DNA from: Brassica napus
Lineage: Eukaryota; Streptophyta; Magnoliopsida; Brassicales; Brassicaceae
DNA: 64,000 bases
Direction of reading: 5' to 3'
Assembly: GCF_020379485.1 (NCBI RefSeq)
Contig: NW_026016714.1
Coordinates: forward strand, 1-64,000
Shown one piece after another: positions 35,463 to 48,400 of the stretch. The notes under the pieces were generated by a model. That model worked only from the letters and a program-made list of their open reading frames with translations, had not been told where the DNA came from and did no database searches. Position 1 is the first letter of the stretch. Each line of letters opens with the position of its first letter. The position numbers and the translations under genes are program-made.

Positions 35463-37166
35463 GGTGGAAAAAGCAAGTCCAGATCTCGGAAGGGTAAGGA
35501 TGGAGCTGGGGCATCCGGTCCAGTGGGTGCAGATGATGTGAATCTGGCCGCAACATTGCCAATCCAAGCGGATGGGGTTAATGTTGGGACTGGATTGCCT
35601 TCGGTTCAGCTCAACCCTACTGAGGTTCGTGTGGATGGAGCTGAGTTCCAGCTGGAACATGAGCCAGAACGAGCTGATGGAGCTAATGGAGCTGATGGGA
35701 ATGGACGGCAGCAACAGGATGGGCTGGAAGGTGAAGGCGAATCTTCACAGACTGGCCGTCTTGGTGACCGTAATGGGGCTGCGGACGGCAGGGCAGCTGG
35801 TCCGGTGAACCAGGCTGCGGAACCATCCATGCATGAGGTTCTGGAGGTCATGAGAGCTATGAGTACTCAAATGTTGGCTTTGACTCAGGCGTTTACACCT
35901 TTGGGTCAGGACATACCGACTCATACTGCTATTCCTATAAGGAACCAGCAGGCTGGCCGAGCAGCAGCAGCTCCGGTAGCTGGTGGAGCAGCTCCGGTTC
36001 ATGGGGAACAGGAAGCTGAGGTGATTGAGATTGACCCCCCAGCTAGGGCGACCAGGAAGGTGGATTACTTGAAGGTGCTGGAGCACATCACTCGTATGGG
36101 CACTAAACACTTTGCTGGAAGTGTTGACCCTCTTGAGGCGGATGAGTGGAGGAGCAGGTTGGCTCGTAACTTCAGCTCAAGCCGCTGCCCAGAGGACTAC
36201 CAGAAGGACATTGCGGTTCACTTCTTGGAGGGAGATGCCCACAACTGGTGGTTGGCTCTTGACAAGCGCACCAATGGTACCATAGAGCGCTTTGAGGACT
36301 TTGAGGTTGAGTTCAACCACAAGTACTTCCCAGCTGAGGCATGGGACCGTTTGGAAGCTAAGTTCCTGGACTTGGTTCAGGGACGCAGGACGGTACGTGA
36401 GTACGAAGAAGAGTTCAACCGACTCAGGCGCTATGTGGGTAAGGAGTTGGAGGACGAGGCAGTTCAGGTTCGCCGGTTCATCAGAGGCCTTAGGGCTGAA
36501 CTCCGGACCTATTGCTCAGTCCGTACCTTCTCCACTGTGTCTGAGCTGGTTGAGAGGATGGCCTTGCTTGAGGTCAACCTTGCGGATGAGCATAAGCAGA
36601 AGGTCAAAAGTGTGGTGGTGGCTTCAAGCCAGAGTGGTGACCGGAAGAGGAAAAGGGACCAGGCTGAAGAGGGTAAAACCTCAAGTGGTAGGCCTGTGTG
36701 TCCCAAGTGTGGCCGACACCATGGAGGTGAATGTTGGAGAGCAATGGGAGCTTGTCTTCGATGTGGTAAGATGGATCACTCAGCTCGGGACTGTCCTAGA
36801 CAGGAGCAAGGAGCTGGTGGTGATACCAGGACTTGCCACTACTGTGGAAAGAAGGGACATCTCCGTAAGGATTGTCCCAAGTTAGCAGCCGGGTCGAGCA
36901 AGGGCCGTGGTGAGGGCAACAAGCCAGACCAGAACCGCGGTCAGACCTCTGCACCCCGCGTCTATGAGCTGTCCAAGGATGAGGACAAGGCTGGACCATT
37001 CCTCGCGATCACTGGTAATGTGTCTGATCTTATTCTTTCCAATTCAGTAGAATTGCATGGTATGGAACCTAGGACGGTTAGATACTTAGTTTGGGTCATG
37101 TGTAGGGACCCTAAGTATTGGTGGTGTGGAAACACATGTACTTTTCGATACTGGAGCTACACATAG
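35448..37166 (+). CDS. gag: Gag of the chromovirus
   Basis: Gag builds the virus-like particle and packages the RNA. The open frame has a Lys/Ser-rich start, a long Gly/Ala/Glu-rich region, a retrotransposon gag (capsid) domain at about residues 205-385 (including [11 protein letters not shown]), a basic stretch at 399-405, and three zinc knuckles: C418-C429 (atypical), C436-C449 and C463-C476 (both CX2CX4HX4C). The frame begins at a GTG codon and is open from 35433 without ATG; its first ATG is codon 128 (35829). The real start is therefore either that ATG or an upstream exon in the LTR. Residues after about 523 read into a probable 91-nt intron and look non-coding. Confidence 0.85.
   Translation: MLNPKGGKSKSRSRKGKDGAGASGPVGADDVNLAATLPIQADGVNVGTGLPSVQLNPTEVRVDGAEFQLEHEPERADGANGADGNGRQQQDGLEGEGESSQTGRLGDRNGAADGRAAGPVNQAAEPSMHEVLEVMRAMSTQMLALTQAFTPLGQDIPTHTAIPIRNQQAGRAAAAPVAGGAAPVHGEQEAEVIEIDPPARATRKVDYLKVLEHITRMGTKHFAGSVDPLEADEWRSRLARNFSSSRCPEDYQKDIAVHFLEGDAHNWWLALDKRTNGTIERFEDFEVEFNHKYFPAEAWDRLEAKFLDLVQGRRTVREYEEEFNRLRRYVGKELEDEAVQVRRFIRGLRAELRTYCSVRTFSTVSELVERMALLEVNLADEHKQKVKSVVVASSQSGDRKRKRDQAEEGKTSSGRPVCPKCGRHHGGECWRAMGACLRCGKMDHSARDCPRQEQGAGGDTRTCHYCGKKGHLRKDCPKLAAGSSKGRGEGNKPDQNRGQTSAPRVYELSKDEDKAGPFLAITGNVSDLILSNSVELHGMEPRTVRYLVWVMCRDPKYWWCGNTCTFRYWSYT
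37015..37105 (+). other. Probable 91-nt intron between gag and pol
   Basis: The segment begins ACTG|GTAATG and ends GTGTAG|GG. Its length (91, one more than a multiple of three) moves gag's frame exactly into the pol frame. The codons on either side then match the usual short gag-protease linker of this lineage. Inside it the gag frame loses all resemblance to known protein. An alternative is ribosomal frameshifting in the overlap 37126-37166. Confidence 0.55.
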
Positions 37167-40100
37167 TTTTGTGAGTCCAGGGATGCTCGGAAAGGGGTTG
37201 TTCCAGTTGGGAACGGGGGATTGTCCTGGGGTAGTGAATGCGGCCGGTGGGCAAGTGATGCATTCGCTAGGGGTGATTCAGGACGTCCCAGTAATGATCC
37301 AGGACAGGGTCATGCCTGTGGATCTTGTGGTAGTCCACCTAAAGAATCACGAGGTGATCTTGGGTATGGACTGGCTTGGAAAGTATCGGGCCACTCTTGA
37401 CTGTCACCGGGGGCGTGTGCTTTTTGAGAGTGGGTGTGGGGCTCCGATCAGGTTCCAAGGTATACGTCCGATCTCTGGATGCTTGGTGGTGTCAGCTATC
37501 CATGTTGAGAGGATGCTGAGGAAGGGTTGTGAGGCTTATCTGGCCACAATCGCCACTAAGGAGGTCGTAGGGGGTGGTGACCCGGAGGGAATACCGCTGG
37601 TTGGTGAGTTCCAGGATGTGTTTAGGGCGCTACAGGGCATTCCCCCTGATAGGTTGGATCCATTCATAATAGAACTCGAACCAGGGACGGCCCCATTATC
37701 CAAAAGTCCCTACAGAATGGCTCCTGCCGAGATGGCCGAGCTTAAGAAGCAACTTGAAGAGTTGCTGGATAAGGGTTTCATACGGCCTAGTGTGTCACCC
37801 TGGGGAGCACCAGTCCTCTTTGTGAAGAAGAAGGATGGTAGCTTCAGATTGTGTATTGACTATCGAGGGTTAAACCGGGTGACTGTGAAGAACAAGTACC
37901 CATTGCCTCGGATAGATGAGTTGTTGGATCAGCTCAAGGGTGCAAAATGGTTTTCTAAAATCGATTTGGCTTCAGGGTATCATCAGATTCCCATTGAACC
38001 AAATGATGTAAGGAAGACAGCCTTCCGAACCAGGTATGGCCACTATGAGTTTGTGGTCATGCCATTTGGATTAACCAATGCACCAGCAGCTTTCATGAAG
38101 ATGATGAACAGCATATTCAGGGATTTCCTGGATGAGTTTGTAATCATCTTCATTGATGATATCTTGGTCTACTCCAAGACCAAAGAGGATCATGAGAGAC
38201 ATCTAAGAGCAGTGTTGGGACGATTGAGGGAACAACAGCTCTATGCCAAATTGAGCAAGTGCAGTTTTTGGCAAAGAAGTGTTGGGTTCCTGGGTCACAT
38301 TGTATCCGACCAAGGTGTCTCCGTGGACCCGGAAAAGATTAAGGCCATACAAGAATGGCCTAGACCTAAGAGTGCAACTGAAGTCAGGAGCTTTCTAGGT
38401 CTGGCCGGTTATTACAGGAAGTTTGTCAAGGGGTTTGCCAGCTTGGCTCAACCTATGACACAACTGACTGGGAAAGACGTGAGGTTTGTATGGTCTGAGA
38501 AATGTGAGGAATGTTTCTCTGCACTTAAGCACATGTTGACAAGTGCACCGGTATTGGTGTTGCCAGAGGCAGACCAACCATATGTGGTTTACACAGACGC
38601 CTCCATAACCGGATTAGGATGTGTATTAACCCAACATGGGAAGGTCATCGCTTATGCCTCTAGGCAGTTGAGGAAGCATGAGGGGAACTATCCAACCCAC
38701 GACCTTGAGATGGCCGCAGTGGTGTTCGCCCTCAAGATATGGCGATCATACTTGTATGGTGCCAAGGTTCAGATTTTGACCGACCACAAGAGTCTCAAGT
38801 ATATATTCACTCAACCTGAGTTGAATTTGAGGCAAAGGAGATGGATGGAGTTCGTGGCCGATTATGATCTGGATATTGCTTACCATCCAGGTAAAGCAAA
38901 CCTAGTGGCCGATGCCTTAAGCCGTAGGAGAGCTGAGGTATCAGCCGAGAGGGAAGCAGAGGTGCTGGAAGGGATGGTTAGGACATTGCATTTAAACACA
39001 CTGGCCAGCGAGGACGAGCCGTTGGGTTTAGAAGCAGTGAACCAGGCTGATCTCCTTACCAGGATCAGGCAAGCACAAAGCTTGGATGAGAACCTCCAGA
39101 AGGTTGCTCTGAATGATAAAACCGAGTACCAGGTTGCGAGTGATGGTACGATTTTGGTCCATGGGAGGATCAGTGTTCCGAATGTAAGGGAACTAAAGGA
39201 AGAGATTATGAGTCAGTCTCATAAGTCTAAGTTCTCTGTGCACCCGGGACTGAACAAGATGTACAAGGATATCAAGAGGTACTATCATTGGATCCGTATG
39301 AAGACGGATGTGGCCGAGTGGGTGGCTAAGTGTCCTACTTGCCAACTCGTCAAGGCTGAGCACCAAGTACCCAGTGGATTACTCCAGAATCTACCTATTC
39401 CAGAATGGAAGTGGGATCACATCACCATGGACTTTGTGTCAGGTTTTCCCATGACCAGGAATAGAAAGGATTCGGTTTGGGTAGTGGTGGATCGTCTGAC
39501 CAAGTCAGCTCTGTTCATACCAATCAAGAAGACTGATGGTGTGGAGCCCTTGGTACAGATTTACATGGATCAGGTGGTACGCCTGCATGGTGTACCAGCC
39601 AGTATTGTGTCGGATAGGGACCCTCGGTTCACTTCTTATTTCTGGAAGGCTTTCCAAAAGGCCTTGGGAACAAGAGTGCACATGAGCACAGCCTATCACC
39701 CCCAAACGGATGGTCAGTCTGAAAGAACCATCCAGACGTTGGAAGACATGTTAAGGGCTTGTGTCTTGGACTGGGGAAATTCCTGGGAAAGACACTTGCC
39801 ATTGGTAGAGTTTGCTTACAACAACAGCTTCCATACCAGTATTGGGATGTCGCCCTACGAAGCTTTGTACGGACGGCCCTGCAGGACACCATTATGCTGG
39901 ACCCAAGTGGGGGAGCGCAGCATGATAGGACCTGAGATAGTGGAGGAGACCACGGAGAAGATTAAGTTCATCCGTGACAAGATGAAGGAGGCACAGGACC
40001 GTCACAAGTCTTATGCGGATAAGAGAAGGAAACATGTTGAGTTTGAGGTGGACGACATGGTCTACCTCAAGATGATTACTTTCAGAGGTCGGAAAAGGGT

Positions 40101-40554
40101 TTCTGGCCGAGGGAAGTTGGATCCAAGGTACTTGGGTCCATTCCGGATCATTGAGAGAGTTGGTTCGGTGGCTTACAAGCTTAACCTACCAACTGAGATG
40201 GAAGCATTTCATAATGTATTCCATGTGTCTCAATTGAGAAAATGTCTTTCAGATCAAGACATTGTGATACCGGAAATTCCATCTGATCTAGGCACGAACC
40301 TCACCTTGGAGACAAGGCCGGTTCGGATTGTAGACAGGATGGAAAAAGCAATGAGGAACAAGACCATTCAAATGGTCAAAGTCGTGTGGGAATGCAGTGG
40401 GCAAGAACAAGTCACTTGGGAAACCGAGATGAGAATGAAAGCTGACTATCCAGAGTGGTATGGTCAGTTTATGATGGAGACAAGTCTAGACTTGGATTCG
40501 AGGACGAATCCATCTCAAGTGGGGGAGACTTGTCATGTCCCTGATTCTAGATAG
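37126..40554 (+). CDS. pol: Pol of the chromovirus: protease, RT, RNase H, integrase, chromodomain
   Basis: The frame opens at GTG 37126, internal to the polyprotein; the coding exon probably starts at 37106. Protease: DTGATHS with Asp 8. RT: about residues 210-400 with FIDD at 342-345. RNase H: D491, E528, D553 and D596. Integrase: zinc-binding region with H699, H706, C736 and C739, and core D769, D830 and E866. A GPF module is at 1004-1006 and a chromodomain-like segment at about 1066-1115, which in chromoviruses targets insertion to heterochromatin. All catalytic residues are present and no stop interrupts the 1142 codons. The stop codon TAG (40552-40554) lies 24 nt inside the 3' LTR. Confidence 0.95.
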   Translation: METHVLFDTGATHSFVSPGMLGKGLFQLGTGDCPGVVNAAGGQVMHSLGVIQDVPVMIQDRVMPVDLVVVHLKNHEVILGMDWLGKYRATLDCHRGRVLFESGCGAPIRFQGIRPISGCLVVSAIHVERMLRKGCEAYLATIATKEVVGGGDPEGIPLVGEFQDVFRALQGIPPDRLDPFIIELEPGTAPLSKSPYRMAPAEMAELKKQLEELLDKGFIRPSVSPWGAPVLFVKKKDGSFRLCIDYRGLNRVTVKNKYPLPRIDELLDQLKGAKWFSKIDLASGYHQIPIEPNDVRKTAFRTRYGHYEFVVMPFGLTNAPAAFMKMMNSIFRDFLDEFVIIFIDDILVYSKTKEDHERHLRAVLGRLREQQLYAKLSKCSFWQRSVGFLGHIVSDQGVSVDPEKIKAIQEWPRPKSATEVRSFLGLAGYYRKFVKGFASLAQPMTQLTGKDVRFVWSEKCEECFSALKHMLTSAPVLVLPEADQPYVVYTDASITGLGCVLTQHGKVIAYASRQLRKHEGNYPTHDLEMAAVVFALKIWRSYLYGAKVQILTDHKSLKYIFTQPELNLRQRRWMEFVADYDLDIAYHPGKANLVADALSRRRAEVSAEREAEVLEGMVRTLHLNTLASEDEPLGLEAVNQADLLTRIRQAQSLDENLQKVALNDKTEYQVASDGTILVHGRISVPNVRELKEEIMSQSHKSKFSVHPGLNKMYKDIKRYYHWIRMKTDVAEWVAKCPTCQLVKAEHQVPSGLLQNLPIPEWKWDHITMDFVSGFPMTRNRKDSVWVVVDRLTKSALFIPIKKTDGVEPLVQIYMDQVVRLHGVPASIVSDRDPRFTSYFWKAFQKALGTRVHMSTAYHPQTDGQSERTIQTLEDMLRACVLDWGNSWERHLPLVEFAYNNSFHTSIGMSPYEALYGRPCRTPLCWTQVGERSMIGPEIVEETTEKIKFIRDKMKEAQDRHKSYADKRRKHVEFEVDDMVYLKMITFRGRKRVSGRGKLDPRYLGPFRIIERVGSVAYKLNLPTEMEAFHNVFHVSQLRKCLSDQDIVIPEIPSDLGTNLTLETRPVRIVDRMEKAMRNKTIQMVKVVWECSGQEQVTWETEMRMKADYPEWYGQFMMETSLDLDSRTNPSQVGETCHVPDSR
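40494..40530 (+). other. Terminal hairpin and polypurine tract of the chromovirus
   Basis: GGATTCG-AGGA-CGAATCC at 40494-40511 forms a 7-bp stem, followed by AAGTGGGGGAGACT, the plus-strand primer, ending at the LTR. Both are still coding for pol here. Confidence 0.75.
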
Positions 40555-42458
40555 AGCCTTCGGGCACAGCCATGGTACGGGGAGACGTGCTAGTCAGGTC
40601 GTAAGACCTAAAGACAAGCGTATCATGGCTGGAATGGATGGTTAAGTGCATCAGTATGCTGAGACTTGACCAGAATCGGATGGAGACAAGGAAATAAGAG
40701 CTGGATGAGTTCTAAGGCAGCTGGACGATGATGGGAAGCAGCTCAGTCAGCTAGGACAAGCTTAGTGTAGCTCACACTAGCTTGGGTCAGCTCCAGTAGC
40801 TGGATCACTAGCTCCCTCAGCTGGGGAAGCTGGCACTCAGCTCAACTCAGCTGGGTGGAGTGTTATGGTCCGGGCCAGTGTTGCCGGTCCATGGGCGGTC
40901 AAGGGTCCGGCTGGGTGGTGGCTGAACCACTAAGGGCCTATGGGTCTTTATTGGGTCCGTGGGTCTTGGTGGATGTACTTGGGATGCAGATTGAGGCATT
41001 GGGCCTATTTCCAGACAGCCCACACGCCAAAGGGAGCAGTTGGACGGTTGATGGGCGAAAAGGTGGGAATTGGGCAGTTTGTGTCTTTTCCCTTCCAACC
41101 GGTTGCAACTGTCCGCCCAGGCAGTTATTGGCCGACCTTTCTCTATAAATACAGACACTTGGGTGTCGAAAATGGCATCAAATTCCTTAGGGAAAACTCT
41201 GCCAAAATCGTGACAGAAAGAAAGAGAGAAAGAGAGAAGAAGGCCGGCCAAACCGAGACTGTGGGTGGTGGTGATCGGACTCCGACCAGAAGTTGGTCTG
41301 TGGGAAGAGGAGAGCATTTGGTGATGGCAACCAGAGGCAAGGAGAAGGATCTGGAGAAGGGCTTGAGCACTCCTGAGCGCACGCCCAAGGTGAGTGGGAT
41401 GGACCGAACCATCCTACCATGGCCGCGGTGGAATTCCGTGTAGGCTGTGGTCGGATTGGTTGGACCAGACCCATCTCTTCCTTTTCCCTTACTATTCTAC
41501 TTCATCTCTTCTATGTTCTGAATGTGTTGGATGATTCAGACACGTTCTGACTGAGCCATGGTCTTGGTCGGTACCCAGAAACCCTCCATGGCCTTGGTTG
41601 GGCTGGTGTGTTGAGATCTCATAGTTCCTGAAGGGATTATTGGGATCCGACCATGGATTGTTCTTAGTGATGATTTATCATGAATTATCATGGTTTCTAA
41701 TTGGATTTATCAGTCCGATTTGATGGTGGTCAGTTATGGCCGGTTTAGTGGAATTTGGCCGAGTTCTAGGTGAAGGAGGCCGGTTCTGTCTAATCTGATT
41801 GTGGATTCTTCTTAGTTGGGAATTATCAGTAATTGTCATGAATTTTATTTAGTTTTTGGAGATGTATTAAAAATGGCCAGAAATGGGATTTAGCCTTGGT
41901 CGTTTGTGGTTCAGTGTGATTGATGGGTTAGATCACATTGGATCAGTCTGGCCGTGTGTTAAATGGTTGTTTGGGATGTCTTAGTTGATGTCCTGAGTAT
42001 GGCCGAGTGCTTTGTTGACTGATCGGTTAGCTTAGAGAACTTAGTTTAAGGGAACCAAACCATGCAATGTTAGATGAGCTTACTAGGGTATCGGTTTGTT
42101 ATGTACTTATGTTGTTGTGTTGTGTGTGTGTTGTGGTTTCAGGATCGGACCAGGACCGTGGCAAGGCCAAGGAACCGTGAGGACTTAGCTGTGGATGGAT
42201 GTGTGGGTTATGGGATAGTATTGTATTATGACTTATGACTTAGCCTATTGTGCAACTGACTGATTGTATGGATCACATGTTTATATTTATACAATGAATG
42301 TTTTCTCTTGTCTATCTGGTCGTGCATTGATTGAATGAACCTCAAGATTTCGAAAATGACTTAGTGAATATGGAACTTTAAAACTGATGGAACTTAGAAA
42401 CATGGTTTAGGTAAGGCACGGACCTAGTGGGACCTAAGGGTCAGGTTCGGGTCTTACA
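40531..42458 (+). repeat. 3' LTR of the chromovirus
   Basis: 1928 bp, the same length as the 5' LTR, with no difference found by eye. It contains the last eight pol codons plus stop, the TATA box at 41144-41150 and the candidate gag exon. Satellite resumes at 42459 with CTGGT. Confidence 0.95.
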
Positions 42459-45400
42459 CTGGTCCTTGGACTCAGCACACAGGCCCTTCCTGTGGACTGT
42501 TTGGGTGATTTTGGCCCACGTGGGCTGTTTGTTCAGTACACACAGGACGTCTGTGGGTGTCCGTCAGCACACACAAGACGTCCGTGTTTGGCCGGCAGCA
42601 CACACAGGACGTTAGTGGCTGTCCGTGTGTCCGTCAGCACACACAGGACGTCCGTGGCAGTCCATCAGTACACATATCAGCACGTTGGTCCTTGGACTCA
42701 TCACGCTGGACCTTCCCGTGGACTGTTTTGGTGATTTTGGCCCACGTGGCTGTCTGTTCAGTACACACAGGACGTCCGTTGGTGTCCGGCAGCACACACA
42801 GGACGTCCGTGGCTGTCTGTGGTTGTCCGTCAGCACACACAGGACGTCCGTGTGTGTCCATCAGCACACAGGACGTCCGTGGCTGTCCATCAGTACACAT
42901 ATCAGCACGTTGGTCCTTGGACTCAGCACGCTGGCCCTTCCGTGGACTGTTCGGGTGATTTTGGCCCACGTGGGCTGTCTGTTCAGTACACACACGATGT
43001 CTGTGGGTATCCGTCAGCACACACAGGACGTCCGTGGGTGTCCGTCAACACACATAGGACGTCAGTGGCTGTCTGTGTGTGTCTGTGTTTTCTATCAGCA
43101 CACACAGGACGTCTGTGGCTGTCCATCAGTACACATATCAGCACGCTGGCCCTTCCTTTGGACTGTTTGGGTGATTTTGGCCCACGTGGGCTGTTTTTTC
43201 AGTACATACAGGTCATCCGTGGGTGTCCGCCAACACACACAGGATGTCTGTGGCTGTCCGTATGTGTCCATGTGTGTCCGTCTGCACCCACATGACGTCT
43301 GTGGCTGTCCATCAGTACACATATCAGCACGCTGGTCCTTGGACTCAGCACACTGGCCCATCCCGTGGACTGTTCAGGTGATTTTGGCCCACGTGGGCTG
43401 TCTGTTCAGTACACACAGGACGTCCGTGGGTGTCCGTCAGCACACACAGGACGTCTGTGGGTGTCCGTCAGCACACACAAGACGTCCGTAGCTGTCCGTA
43501 TGTGTCCTTGTATGTCCGTCAGCACACACAAGACGTCCGTGGCTGTCCATCAGTACACATATCAGCACGCTGGTCCTTGGACTCAGCACACTGGCCCTTC
43601 CTGTGGACTGTTTGGGTGATTTTGGCCCACGTGGGCTGTTTGTTCAGTACACACAGGACGTCTGTGGGTGTCCGTCAGCACACACAAGACGTCCGTGTTT
43701 GGCCGGCAGCACACACATGACGTCAGTGGCTGTCCGTGTGTATCCGTCAGCACACACTGGACGTCCGTGGCTGTCCATCAGTACACATATCAGCACATTG
43801 GTCCTTGGACTCATCACGCTGGACCTTCCCGTGGACTGTTTTGGTGATTTTGGCCCACGTGGATGTCTGTTCAGTACACACAGGACGTCCGTTGGTGTCC
43901 GGCAGCACACACAGGACGTCCGTGGCTGTCTGTGGTTGTCCGTCAGCACACACAGGACGTCCGTGTGTGTCCGTCAGCACACACAGGACGTCCGTGGCTG
44001 TCCATCAGTACACATATCAGCACGTTGGTCCTTGGACTCAGCACGCCGGCCCTTCCGTGGACTGTTCGGGTGATTTTGGCCCACGTGGGCTGTCTGTTCA
44101 GTACACACAGGACGTCCGTGGGTGTCCGTCAGCACACACAGGACATCCATGGGTGTCCGTCAGCACACACAAGACGTCCGTGGCTGTCCTTGTGTGTCCG
44201 TGTGTGTCTGTCAGAACACACAGGACGTCTGTGGCTGTCCATCAGTACACATATCAGCACGCTGGCCCTTCTTTTGGACTGTTTGGGTGATTTTGGCCCA
44301 CGTGGGCTGTTTTTTCAGTACATACAGGACGTCCGTGGTGTCTGCCAACACACACAAGACTTTCGTGGCTGTCCGTATGTGTCCGTGTGTGTCCGTCAGC
44401 ACACACAGGACGTCTGTGGCTGTCCATCAGTATAGATATCAGCACGCTGGTCCTTGGACTCAGCACACTGGCCCATCCCCTGGACTGTTCAGGTGATTTT
44501 GGCCCACGTGGGCTGTCGGTTCAGTACACACAGGACGTCCGTGGGTGTCCGTCAGCACACACAGGACGTCTGTGGGTGTCCGTCAGCACACACAAGACGT
44601 CCGTAGCTGTCCGTATGTGTCCTTGTATGTCCGTCAGCACACACAGGACGTCCGTGGCTGTCCATCAGTACACATATCAGCACGCTGGTCCTTGGACTCA
44701 GCACACTGGCCCTTCCTGTGGACTGTTTGGGTGATTTTGGCCCACGTGGGCTGTTTGTTCAGTACACACAGGACGTCTGTGGGTGTCCGTCAGCACACAC
44801 AAGACGTCCGTGTTTGGCCGGCAGCACACACAGGACGTCAGTGGCTGTCAGTGTGTATCCGTCAGCACACACAGGACGTCCGTGGCTGTCCACCAGTACA
44901 CATATCAGCACGTTGGTCCTTGGACTCATCACGCTGGACCTTCCCGTGGACTGTTTTGGTGATTTTGGCCGACGTGGCTGTCTGTTCAGTACACACAGGA
45001 CGTCCGTGGCTGTCAGTGGTTGTCCGTCAGCACACACAGGACGTCCGTGTGTGTCCATCAGCACACACAGGACGTCCGTGGCTGTCCATCAGTACACATA
45101 TCAGCACGTTGGTCCTTGGACTCAGCACGCTGGCCCTTCCGTGGACTGTTCGGGTGATTTTGGCCCACGTGGGCTGTCTGTTCAGTACACACAGGACGTC
45201 CGTGGGTGTCCGTCAGCACACACAGGACATCCATGGGTGTCCGTCAGCACACACAAGACGTCTGTGGCTGTCCTTGTGTGTCCGTGTGTGTCTGTCAGAA
45301 CACACAAGACGTCAGTGGCTGTCCATCAGTACACATATCAGCACGCTGGCCCTTCCTTTGGACTGTTTTGGTGATTTTGGCCCACGTGGGCTGTTTTTTA

Positions 45401-48400
45401 AGTACATACAGGTCGTCCGTGGGTGTCCGCCAACACACACAGGACGTCTGTGGCTGTCCGTATGTGTCCGTGTGTGTCCGTCAGCACACACAGGACGTCT
45501 GTGGCTGTCCATCAGTACACATATCAGCACGCTGGTCCTTGGACTCAGCACACTGGCCCATCCCGTGGACTGTTCAGGTGATTTTGGCCCACGTGGGCTG
45601 TTTGTTCAGTACACACAGGACGTCCGTGGGTGTCCGTCAGCACACACAGGACGTCTGTGGGTGTCTGTCAGCACACACAAGACGTCCGTAGCTGTCCGTA
45701 TGTGTCCTTGTATGTCCGTCAGCACACACAGGACGTCCGTGGCTGTCCATCAGTACACATATCAGCACGCTGGTCCTTGGACTCAGCACACTGGCCCTTC
45801 CTGTGGACTGTTTGGGTGATTTTGGCCCACGTGGGCTGTTTGTTCAGTACACACAGGACGTCTGTGGGTGTCCGTCAGCACACACAAGACGTCCGTGTTT
45901 GGCCGGCAGCACACACAGGACGTCAGTGGCTGTCCGTGTGTATCCGTCAGCACACACAGGACGTCCGTGGCTGTCCATCAGTACACATATCAGCACGCTG
46001 GTCCTTGGACTCAGCACACTGGCCCTTCCTGTGGACTGTTTGGGTGATTTTGGCCCACGTGGGCTGTTTGTTCAGTACACACAGGACGTCTGTGGGTGTC
46101 CGTCAGCACACACAAGACGTCCGTGTTTGGCCGGCAGCACACACATGACGTCAGTGGCTGTCCGTGTGTATCCGTCAGCACACACTGGACGTCCGTGGCT
46201 GTCCATCAGTACACATATCAGCACATTGGTCCTTGGACTCATCACGCTGGACCTTCCCGTGGACTGTTTTGGTGATTTTGGCCCACGTGGATGTCTGTTC
46301 AGTACACACAGGACGTCCGTTGGTGTCCGGCAGCACACACAGGACGTCCGTGGCTGTCTGTGGTTGTCCGTCAGCACACACAGGACGTCCGTGTGTGTCC
46401 GTCAGCACACACAGGACGTCCGTGGCTGTCCATCAGTACACATATCAGCACGTTGGTCCTTGGACTCAGCACGCCGGCCCTTCCGTGGACTGTTCGGGTG
46501 ATTTTGGCCCACGTGGGCTGTCTGTTCAGTACACACAGGACGTCCGTGGGTGTCCGTCAGCACACACAGGACATCCATGGGTGTCCGTCAGCACACACAA
46601 GACGTCCGTGGCTGTCCTTGTGTGTCCGTGTGTGTCTGTCAGAACACACAGGACGTCTGTGGCTGTCCATCAGTACACATATCAGCACGCTGGCCCTTCT
46701 TTTGGACTGTTTGGGTGATTTTGGCCCACGTGGGCTGTTTTTTCAGTACATACAGGACGTCCGTGGTGTCTGCCAACACACACAAGACTTTCGTGGCTGT
46801 CCGTATGTGTCCGTGTGTGTCCGTCAGCACACACAGGACGTCTGTGGCTGTCCATCAGTATAGATATCAGCACGCTGGTCCTTGGACTCAGCACACTGGC
46901 CCATCCCCTGGACTGTTCAGGTGATTTTGGCCCACGTGGGCTGTCGGTTCAGTACACACAGGACGTCCGTGGGTGTCCGTCAGCACACACAGGACGTCTG
47001 TGGGTGTCCGTCAGCACACACAAGACGTCCGTAGCTGTCCGTATGTGTCCTTGTATGTCCGTCAGCACACACAGGACGTCCGTGGCTGTCCATCAGTACA
47101 CATATCAGCACGCTGGTCCTTGGACTCAGCACACTGGCCCTTCCTGTGGACTGTTTGGGTGATTTTGGCCCACGTGGGCTGTTTGTTCAGTACACACAGG
47201 ACGTCTGTGGGTGTCCGTCAGCACACACAAGACGTCCGTGTTTGGCCGGCAGCACACACAGGACGTCAGTGGCTGTCAGTGTGTATCCGTCAGCACACAC
47301 AGGACGTCCGTGGCTGTCCACCAGTACACATATCAGCACGTTGGTCCTTGGACTCATCACGCTGGACCTTCCCGTGGACTGTTTTGGTGATTTTGGCCGA
47401 CGTGGCTGTCTGTTCAGTACACACAGGACGTCCGTGGCTGTCAGTGGTTGTCCGTCAGCACACACAGGACGTCCGTGTGTGTCCATCAGCACACACAGGA
47501 CGTCCGTGGCTGTCCATCAGTACACATATCAGCACGTTGGTCCTTGGACTCAGCACGCTGGCCCTTCCGTGGACTGTTCGGGTGATTTTGGCCCACGTGG
47601 GCTGTCTGTTCAGTACACACAGGACGTCCGTGGGTGTCCGTCAGCACACACAGGACATCCATGGGTGTCCGTCAGCACACACAAGACGTCTGTGGCTGTC
47701 CTTGTGTGTCCGTGTGTGTCTGTCAGAACACACAAGACGTCAGTGGCTGTCCATCAGTACACATATCAGCACGCTGGCCCTTCCTTTGGACTGTTTTGGT
47801 GATTTTGGCCCACGTGGGCTGTTTTTTAAGTACATACAGGTCGTCCGTGGGTGTCCGCCAACACACACAGGACGTCTGTGGCTGTCCGTATGTGTCCGTG
47901 TGTGTCCGTCAGCACACACAGGACGTCTGTGGCTGTCCATCAGTACACATATCAGCACGCTGGTCCTTGGACTCAGCACACTGGCCCATCCCGTGGACTG
48001 TTCAGGTGATTTTGGCCCACGTGGGCTGTTTGTTCAGTACACACAGGACGTCCGTGGGTGTCCGTCAGCACACACAGGACGTCTGTGGGTGTCTGTCAGC
48101 ACACACAAGACGTCCGTAGCTGTCCGTATGTGTCCTTGTATGTCCGTCAGCACACACAGGACGTCCGTGGCTGTCCATCAGTACACATATCAGCACGCTG
48201 GTCCTTGGACTCAGCACACTGGCCCTTCCTGTGGACTGTTTGGGTGATTTTGGCCCAAGTGGGCTGTTTGTTCAGTACACACAGGACGTCTGTGGGTGTC
48301 CGTCAGCACACACAAGACGTCCGTGTTTGGCCGGCAGCACACACAGGACGTCAGTGGCTGTCCGTGTGTATCCGTCAGCACACACAGGACGTCCGTGGCT

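Larger units (their letters stand above)
33358..42458 (+). mobile_element. Young full-length chromovirus (Tekay/Del-like Ty3/gypsy) in the satellite
   Basis: The 9101-bp element has two 1928-bp LTRs with TG...CA ends, an initiator-Met-type primer-binding site, gag, pol with a C-terminal chromodomain-like region, and a PPT. It is flanked by CTGGT at 33353-33357 and 42459-42463, a perfect 5-bp target-site duplication inside the satellite core CACGCTGGTCCTTGG. I found no difference between the LTRs by eye, and both long frames are open, so insertion was very recent and the copy may be active. Lineage is inferred from the chromodomain position and RT/integrase motifs. Confidence 0.95.
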
